From CAWBRT01 sp963832785 (lineage in GTDB: Bacteria; Acidobacteriota; Terriglobia; Terriglobales; Acidobacteriaceae), in contig CAWHVF010000005.1 of the NCBI GenBank assembly GCA_963832785.1, positions 930,001 through 994,000 on the forward strand: 64,000 nt of DNA, in the 5' to 3' direction. Every line of letters starts with the position of its first letter. The first letter of the stretch is position 1. A program made the position numbers and the translations under genes. Below the pieces are notes generated by a model. It saw only the letters and a list, made by a program, of their open reading frames with translations. It was not told where the DNA came from and did no database searches. Below, one piece after another: positions 8,859 through 17,998 of this stretch.

Positions 8859-9887
8859 ATGTTGCCTTTCAAACTGGTTTACAGCGATGGGTACGCGCTA
8901 CCCATCGGCCACCATGTTTTCCCGGCGCAGAAGTACCGCCTGGTGCGGGAGCGTCTGCTGGCCAGCGGGGCTGCCGAGGCGCGCGACTTCGTGGAAGCGC
9001 GGCCCGCCTCCGATGAAGACGTTTTGCTGGTTCACACTCCCGGCTATGTGCACAAGCTGAAGACCGGAACCCTCTCTGTGCGGGAGGAGCTCGAACTGGA
9101 GGTGCCGTACAGCAAGGCCCTGGTCGATGCCTTCTGGCTGATGGCCGGCGGCTCGATCCGTGCCGCCGAGCTGGCGCTGCGCGACGGTGTTTGCCTCAAC
9201 CTGGGCGGCGGCTTCCATCACGCCTTTGCCGACCACGGCGAGGGCTTCTGCGTAATCAACGATATTGCCATCGCCATCCGCAAGATGCAGCAGCAGGGCA
9301 AGATCGCCCGCGCCATGACCGTAGATTGCGACGTCCACCAGGGCAACGGCACGGCGGCCATCTTCGGCGGGCACACCGAGCCCTTCCCTGTTCCGGACGC
9401 CTGGTCAGCGGCCATTACCGCCCCGCAGCCGCGCGCGCCCGTCATGCTGCAGAACCATTCCGGAGACGTTTTCACCATCTCCCTGCACCAGTTGCACAAC
9501 TACCCTGTCTGGAAGCCGCCATCGTCCCTCGACGTGAATCTGGCCGACGGCACCACCGACGGCGAGTACCTGCACTGGCTGGACAAAGCGCTCAACGCGG
9601 CGCGCAAGCTGTTCGAACCCGAGCTCATCTCCTACGTGGCCGGCGCCGATCCCTTCACCCGCGATCAACTCGGCGGCCTTGGCCTGACCATCGATGGACT
9701 TCGCCAGCGCGATGAGATGGTGATGTCCTTCGCCCGCGACTGGGACATACCCATAATGGTGACCTTCGCCGGCGGCTACGCCGAAAACCTTGAGGACACG
9801 GTCACAATCCACGCCAATACCGTGCTGGCAGCCAGCAAGATATTCAGTCAGGCGCGCTTCGAGTTGCGCCGCAATGCGGCAGACTGA
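8859..9887 (+). CDS. Histone deacetylase family protein
   Basis: Zinc-dependent deacetylase of the HDAC/AcuC superfamily, 342 residues. Catalytic motifs are present: NLGGGFHHAFADHGEGFC (the His-His pair), TVDCDVHQGNGTA (metal Asp and His), AGADPFTRDQLGGLGL (second metal Asp) and TFAGGYA near the C-terminus. Bacterial members deacetylate small amines, acetoin-related or protein lysine substrates; which applies here cannot be told. After IFGGHTEP about 23 extra residues precede DVFTISLHQ, an insertion relative to the usual tight spacing. The ATG at 8859 was preferred because MLPFKLVYSDGY is the conserved start; upstream codons are not. Confidence 0.85.
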   Translation: MLPFKLVYSDGYALPIGHHVFPAQKYRLVRERLLASGAAEARDFVEARPASDEDVLLVHTPGYVHKLKTGTLSVREELELEVPYSKALVDAFWLMAGGSIRAAELALRDGVCLNLGGGFHHAFADHGEGFCVINDIAIAIRKMQQQGKIARAMTVDCDVHQGNGTAAIFGGHTEPFPVPDAWSAAITAPQPRAPVMLQNHSGDVFTISLHQLHNYPVWKPPSSLDVNLADGTTDGEYLHWLDKALNAARKLFEPELISYVAGADPFTRDQLGGLGLTIDGLRQRDEMVMSFARDWDIPIMVTFAGGYAENLEDTVTIHANTVLAASKIFSQARFELRRNAAD

Positions 9888-9940
9888 GTTCAAGGGTTAG
9901 GGGTTAAGAAATCAGGTATCGAGTTGAGACAGTTTCCTTA

Positions 9941-10531
9941 TCACTGCTTCCTGTCGTAAGTCCCCGTGGACTGCGAGCCGGGGCTGACGGGGGCTGGTTT
10001 CTGCTTCTCGGCGGCAAGCTCGCGTCCTTTGCCTTCGAGCGCGGCTTTGAAGTCGCGCAAGCCCTGGTCGATGATCTGCGTGAGCTTCTGCTGCACCGGA
10101 GCCAGCCGCGAGATGAAGCGCAGCGGCGGAGCGTAGTTCATCTGCACGTGCAGCACCGTGTCATTGGCCAGCGGAGAAAAGCTGATGCGCCCGGTGTGCT
10201 TGGGCCCGCTCACGGACTTCCAGGCGATGGCCTGGTTGGGGATGATCTGCACCAGTTCGGCGTCCCATTGCACCGTGCGGCCGTCGATGGTGGCGAGCCA
10301 GCGGGAATGGTCGCCGGTGCGCTGTACGCTCTGAATCATGGCGCAGTACTGCGGCATGCGGCTCAGGTCGGCCCAGGCGGCAAAGACCTCGGCCGGCGGC
10401 AAACCGATCTGGATGCTCTTTTCGATGCGCACCACCCGGCGCTCGCCCCCGAAGAACGCCCACAAGCCGGCCACCCCGGCGACCCCGAAGGTCAGGCCTG
10501 CGGCGAAAGCCTTCCAGAGACTCCGTGGCAT
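9941..10531 (-). CDS. SRPBCC-family protein with N-terminal membrane anchor
   Basis: Protein of 196 residues: a Gly/Ala-rich hydrophobic segment (residues 5-25), then a START/SRPBCC (polyketide cyclase or oligoketide cyclase-like) domain beginning VRIEKSIQIGLPPAEVFAAWADLSRMPQY and ending in a long helix. Such membrane-anchored SRPBCC proteins are often next to other stress genes, but the ligand is unknown. The ATG at 10531 follows GGGAGAGAGA at good distance. The C-terminal 30 residues are low-complexity (Gln/Lys/Pro/Ser). It is divergent from the DUF72 gene. Confidence 0.75.
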   Translation of the reverse strand: MPRSLWKAFAAGLTFGVAGVAGLWAFFGGERRVVRIEKSIQIGLPPAEVFAAWADLSRMPQYCAMIQSVQRTGDHSRWLATIDGRTVQWDAELVQIIPNQAIAWKSVSGPKHTGRISFSPLANDTVLHVQMNYAPPLRFISRLAPVQQKLTQIIDQGLRDFKAALEGKGRELAAEKQKPAPVSPGSQSTGTYDRKQ

Positions 10532-10668
10532 TCTCTCTCCCGGACCACATTCGTTTTGAACGGGCGGGGTTGCGCGGAGTTGTCCCCACGATTTTGCCGG
10601 AGTGCGACAGGCCAACTGTGCTGACACTGGTTTTCTCTTATAGTTTGAATCGGGTGGAACTGGGCAGC

Positions 10669-11406
10669 ATGGCTATAGAAGTGAGGATCGGAACTTCTGG
10701 CTGGCACTACCAGCATTGGTGCGGATTATTCTATCCTGAAAGATGCTCGCCAGCGGCCATGTTCCGCCACTACTCTCAGCACTTCGACACCGTCGAGATC
10801 AATAACAGCTTCTACCGCCTGCCCGAGCGTGAAACCTTCGCCGCGTGGCGCCGTGCCGCTCCGCCGGGGTTTCTCTTCGCGGTTAAAGCCAGCCGCTTCC
10901 TAACCCACAACAAGAAGCTCAAAGATCCCGAACCCGCGCTGGAGAGGCTGCTGGAAGCAGCCGAAGGCCTGGGCCGCAAGCTCGGCCCCATCCTCTTGCA
11001 ACTGCCGCCGGGCTGGAAGCTGAACCTGGAGCGGCTTGCTGAGTTTCTCGAAGTCCTGCCGCCCCGGCACCGCTTCACCTTCGAATTCCGCGAACCCACC
11101 TGGAACGACGAAAGGGTTTATAGCCTGCTGCGCCGCCACAATGCCGCATACTGCATTTACGAACTCGCCGGCTTCCAGACACTGCTTATCACCACCGCCG
11201 ACTGGGCCTACGTGCGCCTGCACGGCCCAGGAGAAAAGTACCAGGGCAACTACTCCCGCGTGCAACTGGCCGCCTGGGCAAAGCGCATCCAGGCGTGGTC
11301 GCGCGAGATGCGCGCTGTCTACGTCTACTTCGACAACGATCAGCAAGCCTGCGCCGCGCACAACGCTCAGGCGCTGAGAAAACTGTTGGGAGAAGGACAT
11401 GAGTAG
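10669..11406 (+). CDS. DUF72 family protein (YecE-like)
   Basis: TIM-barrel-like protein of 245 residues. Signature segments: EVRIGTSGWHYQHWCGLFYP at the start, FDTVEINNSFYRLPE, FAVKASRFLTH, RFTFEFREPTW, YVRLHGPGEKYQGNYS and the terminal VYVYFDNDQQACAAHNAQAL. The last motif is diagnostic of DUF72. The molecular function of the family is not established. The ATG at 10669 gives the normal N-terminus; upstream codons belong to the divergent promoter region. Confidence 0.9.
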   Translation: MAIEVRIGTSGWHYQHWCGLFYPERCSPAAMFRHYSQHFDTVEINNSFYRLPERETFAAWRRAAPPGFLFAVKASRFLTHNKKLKDPEPALERLLEAAEGLGRKLGPILLQLPPGWKLNLERLAEFLEVLPPRHRFTFEFREPTWNDERVYSLLRRHNAAYCIYELAGFQTLLITTADWAYVRLHGPGEKYQGNYSRVQLAAWAKRIQAWSREMRAVYVYFDNDQQACAAHNAQALRKLLGEGHE

Positions 11407-11412
11407 GTCTCA

Positions 11413-11461
11413 AAGTTTCAAGTTGCGAGTTTCGAGACTTGAAACTCGAAACTGGAAACTT
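11413..11461. repeat. GTTTCAAG/CTTGAAAC inverted repeat
   Basis: Arms such as GCGAGTTTCGAGACTTG and GAAACTCGAAAC pair into a long AT-containing hairpin just upstream of era. Related TTTCAAG wording recurs at 24585-24617, 30917-31022 and 38023-38050, so it is a dispersed intergenic family. Confidence 0.65.
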
Positions 11462-11494
11462 CTTTCTATTCCTTAAACCCTGTACCCTATTGGC

Positions 11495-12514
11495 ATGCGC
11501 TCAGGTTTCGTCTCGATTATTGGACCTCCCAATGCGGGTAAGTCGACGCTTCTGAATGCCCTGGTGGGCGAAAAGCTGGCCATTGTCACGCCCAAGCCGC
11601 AGACCACGCGCAACCGGATATTGGGAATTGTCAACCTCGCCCGCCGGTCGCGGGCGGCAGCAGAAGCTTCTGAGTCTGCCGGGACGGTGCGCGGACGCCG
11701 CGCTGGCCAGATCATCTTTGTCGATACTCCCGGCATTCACAAGCCCGTCGACACGCTCAACCGGCGCATGATGCAGGAGGTCCACAACGCCCTGGAGGGT
11801 TGCGACCTGCTGCTGTTGATCCTGGACGCCACCCGCACGCCGGCTTCGCCAGTGCGTGCCAACCGGCGTGACATTTCACCCCAGCACGCCCATAGCGGGC
11901 GCGCCGGGGCCCGCGATGCCGGCGAGCAATTCGCCATTGAACTGGCACGGCGAAGCAAGCTGAAAACCTTTCTGCTGCTGAACAAGATCGACTTGGTTGA
12001 AAAAAGCAAACTGCTGCCGCTCATCGAACACTATTCGCGGCTGCACGATTTCGCCGAGATCATCCCGATCTCCGCCGCCAAGCGGGACGGCCTGAAGCCG
12101 CTGCTGGACAAGGTGGTCGAGGCCCTGCCGGAAGGGCCGCGCTACTTCCCGCCCGATCAGCTTACCGACCAGCCCGAGCGCTTCATCGCCGCCGAGTTCA
12201 TTCGCGAGCAGGTGCTGCTGTTGACGCGCCAGGAAATTCCCTATTCCAGCAGCGTAGTGGTCGAGCGCTTTGAAGAGGAGCCCAGGCTCACCCGGATCAG
12301 CGCCGTCATCTACGTCCAACGTGAAGGGCAGAAGGCTATCATGGTCGGCCGGCAAGGCGCCATGCTGAAGGCCATCGGCACGCGCGCCCGCCAGGAGATT
12401 GAACGCCTGCTGAGCAAGAAAGTGTTCCTCGAACTGCTCGTCAAGGTGCGCGGCGGCTGGCGCGACTCCGGCGAGTTCGTAGATGAACTGGATTGGCGCA
12501 AGCAGTTGAAGTGA
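11495..12514 (+). CDS. era: GTPase Era with in-frame insertions
   Basis: Ribosome-assembly GTPase that binds 16S rRNA. The G motifs are visible: GPPNAGKST (G1), VDTPGIHKP (G3) and LNKIDLV (G4). A C-terminal KH domain carries KAIMVGRQGAMLKAIGTRAR. The length of 339 exceeds the usual 295-305 because of two extra stretches: about 22 Arg/Ala/Glu-rich residues between LGIVN and GQIIFVDTPG, and about 25 residues between DATRTPAS and EQFAIELAR. The DNA of both carries GC palindromes (for example CCCGCCGGTCGCGGGCGG). The insertions lie in surface loops and leave the GTPase motifs intact. Confidence 0.9.
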   Translation: MRSGFVSIIGPPNAGKSTLLNALVGEKLAIVTPKPQTTRNRILGIVNLARRSRAAAEASESAGTVRGRRAGQIIFVDTPGIHKPVDTLNRRMMQEVHNALEGCDLLLLILDATRTPASPVRANRRDISPQHAHSGRAGARDAGEQFAIELARRSKLKTFLLLNKIDLVEKSKLLPLIEHYSRLHDFAEIIPISAAKRDGLKPLLDKVVEALPEGPRYFPPDQLTDQPERFIAAEFIREQVLLLTRQEIPYSSSVVVERFEEEPRLTRISAVIYVQREGQKAIMVGRQGAMLKAIGTRARQEIERLLSKKVFLELLVKVRGGWRDSGEFVDELDWRKQLK

Positions 12515-12911
12515 GGCAGTTCTTCGTTATTAGTTGTTCGTTATCAGTTCTCTGACGGCGATGTGCATTTGCAAAGCTGCAGGCAGAGCCAATGCGGCTC
12601 AGAGACTATTCTGTGCACAAGAAATTGCTTCATTTCACTTTTACCGCCGGAAGTTTAATCAGGATGTCCGGGTTGTCATGCTGAGCGGCTCCGCAGGAGG
12701 CGCGAAGCATCCCAAGGAACTATCCCCAACGACGCGGCGCGACCTTTTTCTATAGAAAATCTTTGACTTCATCTTTGCGAGAAGCCGCACTGGGATGCTT
12801 CGCTGGGCTCAGCATGACACCAATTATGAAATCATCTGATTTATTTTCATGCTCGGCCTTAAGCGCCGCGCAGCTAAGAACTAAAAACGAAGAACGAAGA
12901 ACTAACACTGT
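12515..12911. repeat. Intergenic repeat block with a 145-bp inverted repeat
   Basis: No gene was seen in these 400 bases. At 12675-12819 TGTCATGCTGAGC and GCTCAGCATGACA form the outer arms, with GCGAAGCATCCCA and TGGGATGCTTCGC inside, giving one large palindromic element. Flanking it at 12521-12552 and 12875-12906 are A/T-rich copies of the TTCTTCGTT/AACGAAGAAC family. Smaller versions of the GTCATCCTGAGC type appear at 30296-30385 and 46510-46633. Confidence 0.7.
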
Positions 12912-14888
12912 CTACTGCGCCGCATCTTTCTTTCTGCTCAGAACTATCTCCATTCCTCCCACGATAGTTCTTCCCGGCATGGCCACCCCAGCGATCTCCT
13001 GGTAGGAAGTATTGGCCAGGTTTGAAAGCTGCAGGAAGGGGCGTGCCTGGCGGAATCGCCTGCTGAGTGCGAAGTCCCACACCGCGTACGGATCGTTGTT
13101 GTAGCGCTGGACGGTCGCCACCCGCGTGCGCAACTGGATTCCGCCGGGCAACCGCGAGCGCCACTGGAACAGGACGCTGTTTGCCGGATAGTTGAACAGG
13201 TAGCGGCTGATGAAGCCGTCGAGCACCTGCTGCGCCCCGTGCAGCACGGTGTAAGCGAGCAAAACTTCGTTGTTCCCGCGCAAGTGCAGGCGCAAGGCAG
13301 TCTCCAGGCCGCTGAAGCTGAGGGTGTCCAGGTTGCGCGCCTGGTAGAAGCATCCGCTCTGGTTGGGCACGGTGCAGCGCTGCGCCGGCGGAATGGAGTT
13401 CAGCGGTGTCGTGATCGCTGTGCCGCCCGGCAGCTCGACGTAGTCGATGTCGTTCTTCTCATGCCGATAGAAGGCGGTAGCGGAAAGCGTAACCCGGCGT
13501 GACACCGTCCACTCCGCCCCGCCCTCGTAGTTCCACGCCGTTTCCGGCTGCAGGTACGGATTTCCCTGGGTGGCGGGATCGTGGTAATAGAGATCGGTGT
13601 AAGTCGGCAGGCGGAAAGCGCTGGCCACGGAGGCGCGCAGCTTCAGCGCGTCTGTGAGGCGATAACCGGCGGAGAAGGTCGGGGTAAAGACGCCGTGCCC
13701 GCCGCTGTAATACTCCTCGCGCGCGCCGGCCGAGAGCGTCAGCCGCTGCGCCGGACGCATTTCCAGGGCTGCGTAAATTCCGCCCCGATTGCGCGCGTGG
13801 CTGCCCAGCGCCTCGGTCACTCCCGGACAACCGCCGCCGGAACAACTGTAGTTCGTGCTGTCGATGCTGTCGCGGAAGGCCTCCGCGCCGTAAAACAGGT
13901 TGAGCTTTTTCGCCAGGCGATTATGACGGCGCAGGGCAAGCTGCCAGCTATCGGTGAGATGGTTGTTGGTATAGGCCGCCGGGTCCGCGCGCAATAGTTC
14001 GAATATATCGGTATGCCGGCGGAAGCCGAAGGCCAGCAGCGTGTTCTTCCCCAGCTCCTGCGAGAAGCCGACGAACCAGCTCTTGATGCGTTCCCACGAG
14101 CTGTATGGGCCATAGAACTGGTTGGCTCCGAACGGACTGTCGCCGCCGGCCAGCAGCAGCGTGGTCGCGCTCAGCCGGCTTTCAAGATGCGTCTCCGAGC
14201 TGCCGGTCAAGCGGCGGTAATCGCGGTCGGGCATAAAGCCGCTGGAAAAATCGCGGCCAAAGGAGAGCTGCTCGGTCCACCGCCGGGCGGCAATGGCGGC
14301 GCTGCCATACTGCTGGTTGATGCCGAAATTCCCCGCCGCCGAGCCCAGGCGCAGCTCGGTGGCCAGCGGCGGCGCGGTGATGAAGTTGACCACCCCGCCC
14401 ATGGCGTCCGACCCGTACATGGTCGAGCCGCTGCCATGCAGAACCTCTATGCGCTCGATTGAAGGCAGCGGCAGAGGCAGATCGAGATTGTGGTGCCCGG
14501 TCTGGGCGTCGTTCATGCGCAGTCCGTTGACAAGCACCAGCGTCTGGCCGAAGCTCGCGCCGCGGATCGACAGGTCGGCCTGCACACCGTCGGGGCCGCG
14601 CTGCTGCAAGTCCAGAGCCGGGTCGGAGCCGAGGGCGTCCATCAGGCTCGAATAGACCGCCGGCGCCTTGCGCAGGTCAATCATGGTTACGTCGCGATCG
14701 ACGTCGCTGATCGCCACCGGCTCGTAGGTCCCGGTTACCACCACCTGTTCGCGGACGGTCGCTGGCTTGGCCGGCGGGGCGGGCGCATTCGGCGGTGGAT
14801 TCTGTTGCGCCAGCGCCAGCGGGCAGACGAGCACCAACAAAACGACCACTATCACTGCAGGGACGCAAACTGCTCTGGGCATGGGCAT
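12912..14888 (-). CDS. TonB-dependent outer-membrane receptor
   Basis: Outer-membrane beta-barrel transporter of 658 residues. A signal peptide ends near LALAQQ; a TonB-box-like REQVVVTGTY, a plug domain (DLSIRGASFGQTLVLVNGLR, IERIEVLHGSGSTMYGSDAMGGVVNF) and a 22-strand-type barrel follow, with LKLRASVASAFRLPTYTDLYY near the middle. The layout resembles BtuB/CirA-like receptors, but the substrate cannot be assigned. No cobalamin riboswitch-like sequence was seen in the 86 bases before the next gene. The terminal residue is Gln rather than an aromatic one. Confidence 0.85.
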   Translation of the reverse strand: MPMPRAVCVPAVIVVVLLVLVCPLALAQQNPPPNAPAPPAKPATVREQVVVTGTYEPVAISDVDRDVTMIDLRKAPAVYSSLMDALGSDPALDLQQRGPDGVQADLSIRGASFGQTLVLVNGLRMNDAQTGHHNLDLPLPLPSIERIEVLHGSGSTMYGSDAMGGVVNFITAPPLATELRLGSAAGNFGINQQYGSAAIAARRWTEQLSFGRDFSSGFMPDRDYRRLTGSSETHLESRLSATTLLLAGGDSPFGANQFYGPYSSWERIKSWFVGFSQELGKNTLLAFGFRRHTDIFELLRADPAAYTNNHLTDSWQLALRRHNRLAKKLNLFYGAEAFRDSIDSTNYSCSGGGCPGVTEALGSHARNRGGIYAALEMRPAQRLTLSAGAREEYYSGGHGVFTPTFSAGYRLTDALKLRASVASAFRLPTYTDLYYHDPATQGNPYLQPETAWNYEGGAEWTVSRRVTLSATAFYRHEKNDIDYVELPGGTAITTPLNSIPPAQRCTVPNQSGCFYQARNLDTLSFSGLETALRLHLRGNNEVLLAYTVLHGAQQVLDGFISRYLFNYPANSVLFQWRSRLPGGIQLRTRVATVQRYNNDPYAVWDFALSRRFRQARPFLQLSNLANTSYQEIAGVAMPGRTIVGGMEIVLSRKKDAAQ

Positions 14889-14974
14889 CTACGGCGACGA
14901 GGAGCTACTCGCGGTAGTGTACCGTGCATGTGTATTTTGGCCTAAAGCTTTCGAACCCTAGGTGGAGAGAACCA

Positions 14975-16327
<1,353 letters not shown>

Positions 16328-16449
16328 TCAGCAGAATTGTATCGCGGCTGGCAAACAGCTCAAGAGTGTCACAGTAGTGCCGCCGGGTTAAGTCGCGGCA
16401 AGGCCCGCCACCGCGGGCGGTGGCGCTACGTTCGATGAGGATTGTTGTT

Positions 16450-17055
16450 CTACTCGGCTAAATTCAAAGCGCGCTTGAATGAACCGCGCTCATCCTGAAT
16501 CTTCTTCTGCAGCAAGGTGATGGCGTAGATGAGCTGCTCCGGGCGCGGCGGGCAGCCGGGTACGTAGACGTCGACCGGAATCCACTGGTTGACGCCCTGC
16601 ACCAGGGCGTAGTTGTTGAAGACGCCGCCGGAGGTGGCGCAGGCTCCCATCGAGATTACCCACTTGGGCTCGGGCATCTGCTGGTAGAGCTGGCGGATGA
16701 CGGGCGCCATCTTCTGGGAAACGCGTCCGGCGATGATCATCAGGTCCGCCTGACGGGGCGAAGGGCGGAAAACCTCGGCGCCGAAGCGGGCGATATCGAA
16801 GCGCGAGGCCCCCATCGACATCATCTCGATGGCGCAGCAGGCCAACCCGAAGGTCATGGGCCAAATGGAGTTCTTGCGTACCCAGTTGACCGCCTTGTCG
16901 AGCGTGGTCAGCACCACGCCCTCCTGCTCGGCGCTGCCGCCAAAGGCCAGGCGGGCGATGCGCGGCCGGCTCTGCGGGTCGCCGGCAAGATTGTCGGAAC
17001 GCTCGGCGCCGCTCGGATTACCGGCCCAAACACCTTTCGGTTCAGCCGTTTCCAT
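16450..17055 (-). CDS. nuoB: NADH-quinone oxidoreductase subunit B, orphan
   Basis: Complex I subunit carrying the N2 [4Fe-4S] cluster; 201 residues. Ligand motifs: TFGLACCAIEMM (two adjacent Cys), GACATSGGVF, and VPGCPPRPEQLIYAI. The long N-terminal 60 residues are Ala/Gly/Ser-rich and less conserved. The ATG at 17055 has GGAGGCG directly before it, better than the earlier Met at 17073. No other nuo gene is adjacent, so it must assemble with subunits encoded elsewhere. A different NuoB-like protein belongs to the hydrogenase cluster at 48697. Confidence 0.92.
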   Translation of the reverse strand: METAEPKGVWAGNPSGAERSDNLAGDPQSRPRIARLAFGGSAEQEGVVLTTLDKAVNWVRKNSIWPMTFGLACCAIEMMSMGASRFDIARFGAEVFRPSPRQADLMIIAGRVSQKMAPVIRQLYQQMPEPKWVISMGACATSGGVFNNYALVQGVNQWIPVDVYVPGCPPRPEQLIYAITLLQKKIQDERGSFKRALNLAE

Positions 17056-17167
17056 CACGCCTCCATTGTACAAGCGCTACTTATTCGATGCCAACGCGGG
17101 CGGGCAAGACGCCGAGCGGCTGAAACTTCGCTTGTCTCGGCGAGCCGGGCGGGCCAAAATAGTCGCA

Positions 17168-17998
17168 ATGGATATTTACGAAGAGATTGTCAGCCTGCGC
17201 AAAGCCGGACGGCGCGGGGCGGTGGCCACCATCATCAACGCGCAGGGATCGATACCGTCGTTCCGCACGGCCAAGATGCTGGTGCGCGACGATGGCTCGA
17301 TGGCCGGCACCATCGGCGGCGGCTGCGTTGAGGCTGAGGTCTGGCAGGCCGCCCGCGAGGTCATGGAGGAGGAAAAGCCCCGCACCCTGAGCTTTAATCT
17401 CAACAACGACCCCAGCTACAATACGGGGCTGGTTTGCGGAGGCACGCTGGAGATCTTCGTGGAACCGGTGCTCCCCCCGACCGAGCTGTTCATCTTCGGC
17501 GCCGGACACGTGGCGCTGTACCTCTACCAAGTGGCGCAGGTGGCCGGCTTCGAGATCACGGTGGTCGACGACCGCGACAGTTACGCCAACCGCGAACGCT
17601 TCCCCCAGGCGCGCGAAATCCTGACCGGCGACATCGAAGCGACCCTGGCCAAGCTGCGCCCCTCGCGCTCCAGCTTCCTGGTAATCGTTACCCGCGGCCA
17701 TCACGACGACATGCGCGTGCTGCGCTGGGCGGTTGAGACCCCGGCCCGCTACGTCGGCATGATCGGCTCCAAGCGCAAGGTGCTCACGGTCTCCAAGGAA
17801 CTGGAACAAGAAGGCGTGCGGCGCGAATTGCTGGAGCGCGTACATGCCCCCATCGGGCTGGATATCGGCGCAGTCACTCCGGAAGAGATCGCCGTGGCAA
17901 TCGTAGCCGAGATGATCGCCGTGCGCCGCAACGCGCCGATTACGGTAAAAAGCAAGTCCGTTCAGATACAGGCAGCCTCAGGGAAAAGCGAAGCGTAG
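17168..17998 (+). CDS. XdhC/CoxI family protein
   Basis: Protein of 276 residues of the XdhC/CoxI family, which inserts or sulfurates the molybdenum cofactor for xanthine dehydrogenase or CO-dehydrogenase-type enzymes. The N-terminal XdhC_CoxI domain shows GSMAGTIGGGCVEAEVW; a Rossmann-like C-domain shows LFIFGAGHVALYLYQVAQ and YVGMIGSKRKV. The ATG at 17168 begins MDIYEEIVSLRKAGRRG, as in relatives. No xanthine dehydrogenase genes are adjacent. Its last 59 bases overlap the 3' end of the convergent NtrY-like gene. Confidence 0.85.
   Translation: MDIYEEIVSLRKAGRRGAVATIINAQGSIPSFRTAKMLVRDDGSMAGTIGGGCVEAEVWQAAREVMEEEKPRTLSFNLNNDPSYNTGLVCGGTLEIFVEPVLPPTELFIFGAGHVALYLYQVAQVAGFEITVVDDRDSYANRERFPQAREILTGDIEATLAKLRPSRSSFLVIVTRGHHDDMRVLRWAVETPARYVGMIGSKRKVLTVSKELEQEGVRRELLERVHAPIGLDIGAVTPEEIAVAIVAEMIAVRRNAPITVKSKSVQIQAASGKSEA

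Noticed and set aside
14889..14974. Cobalamin riboswitch before the TonB-dependent receptor
   Set aside because: The gap is only 86 bases and no B12-box-like sequence was found.
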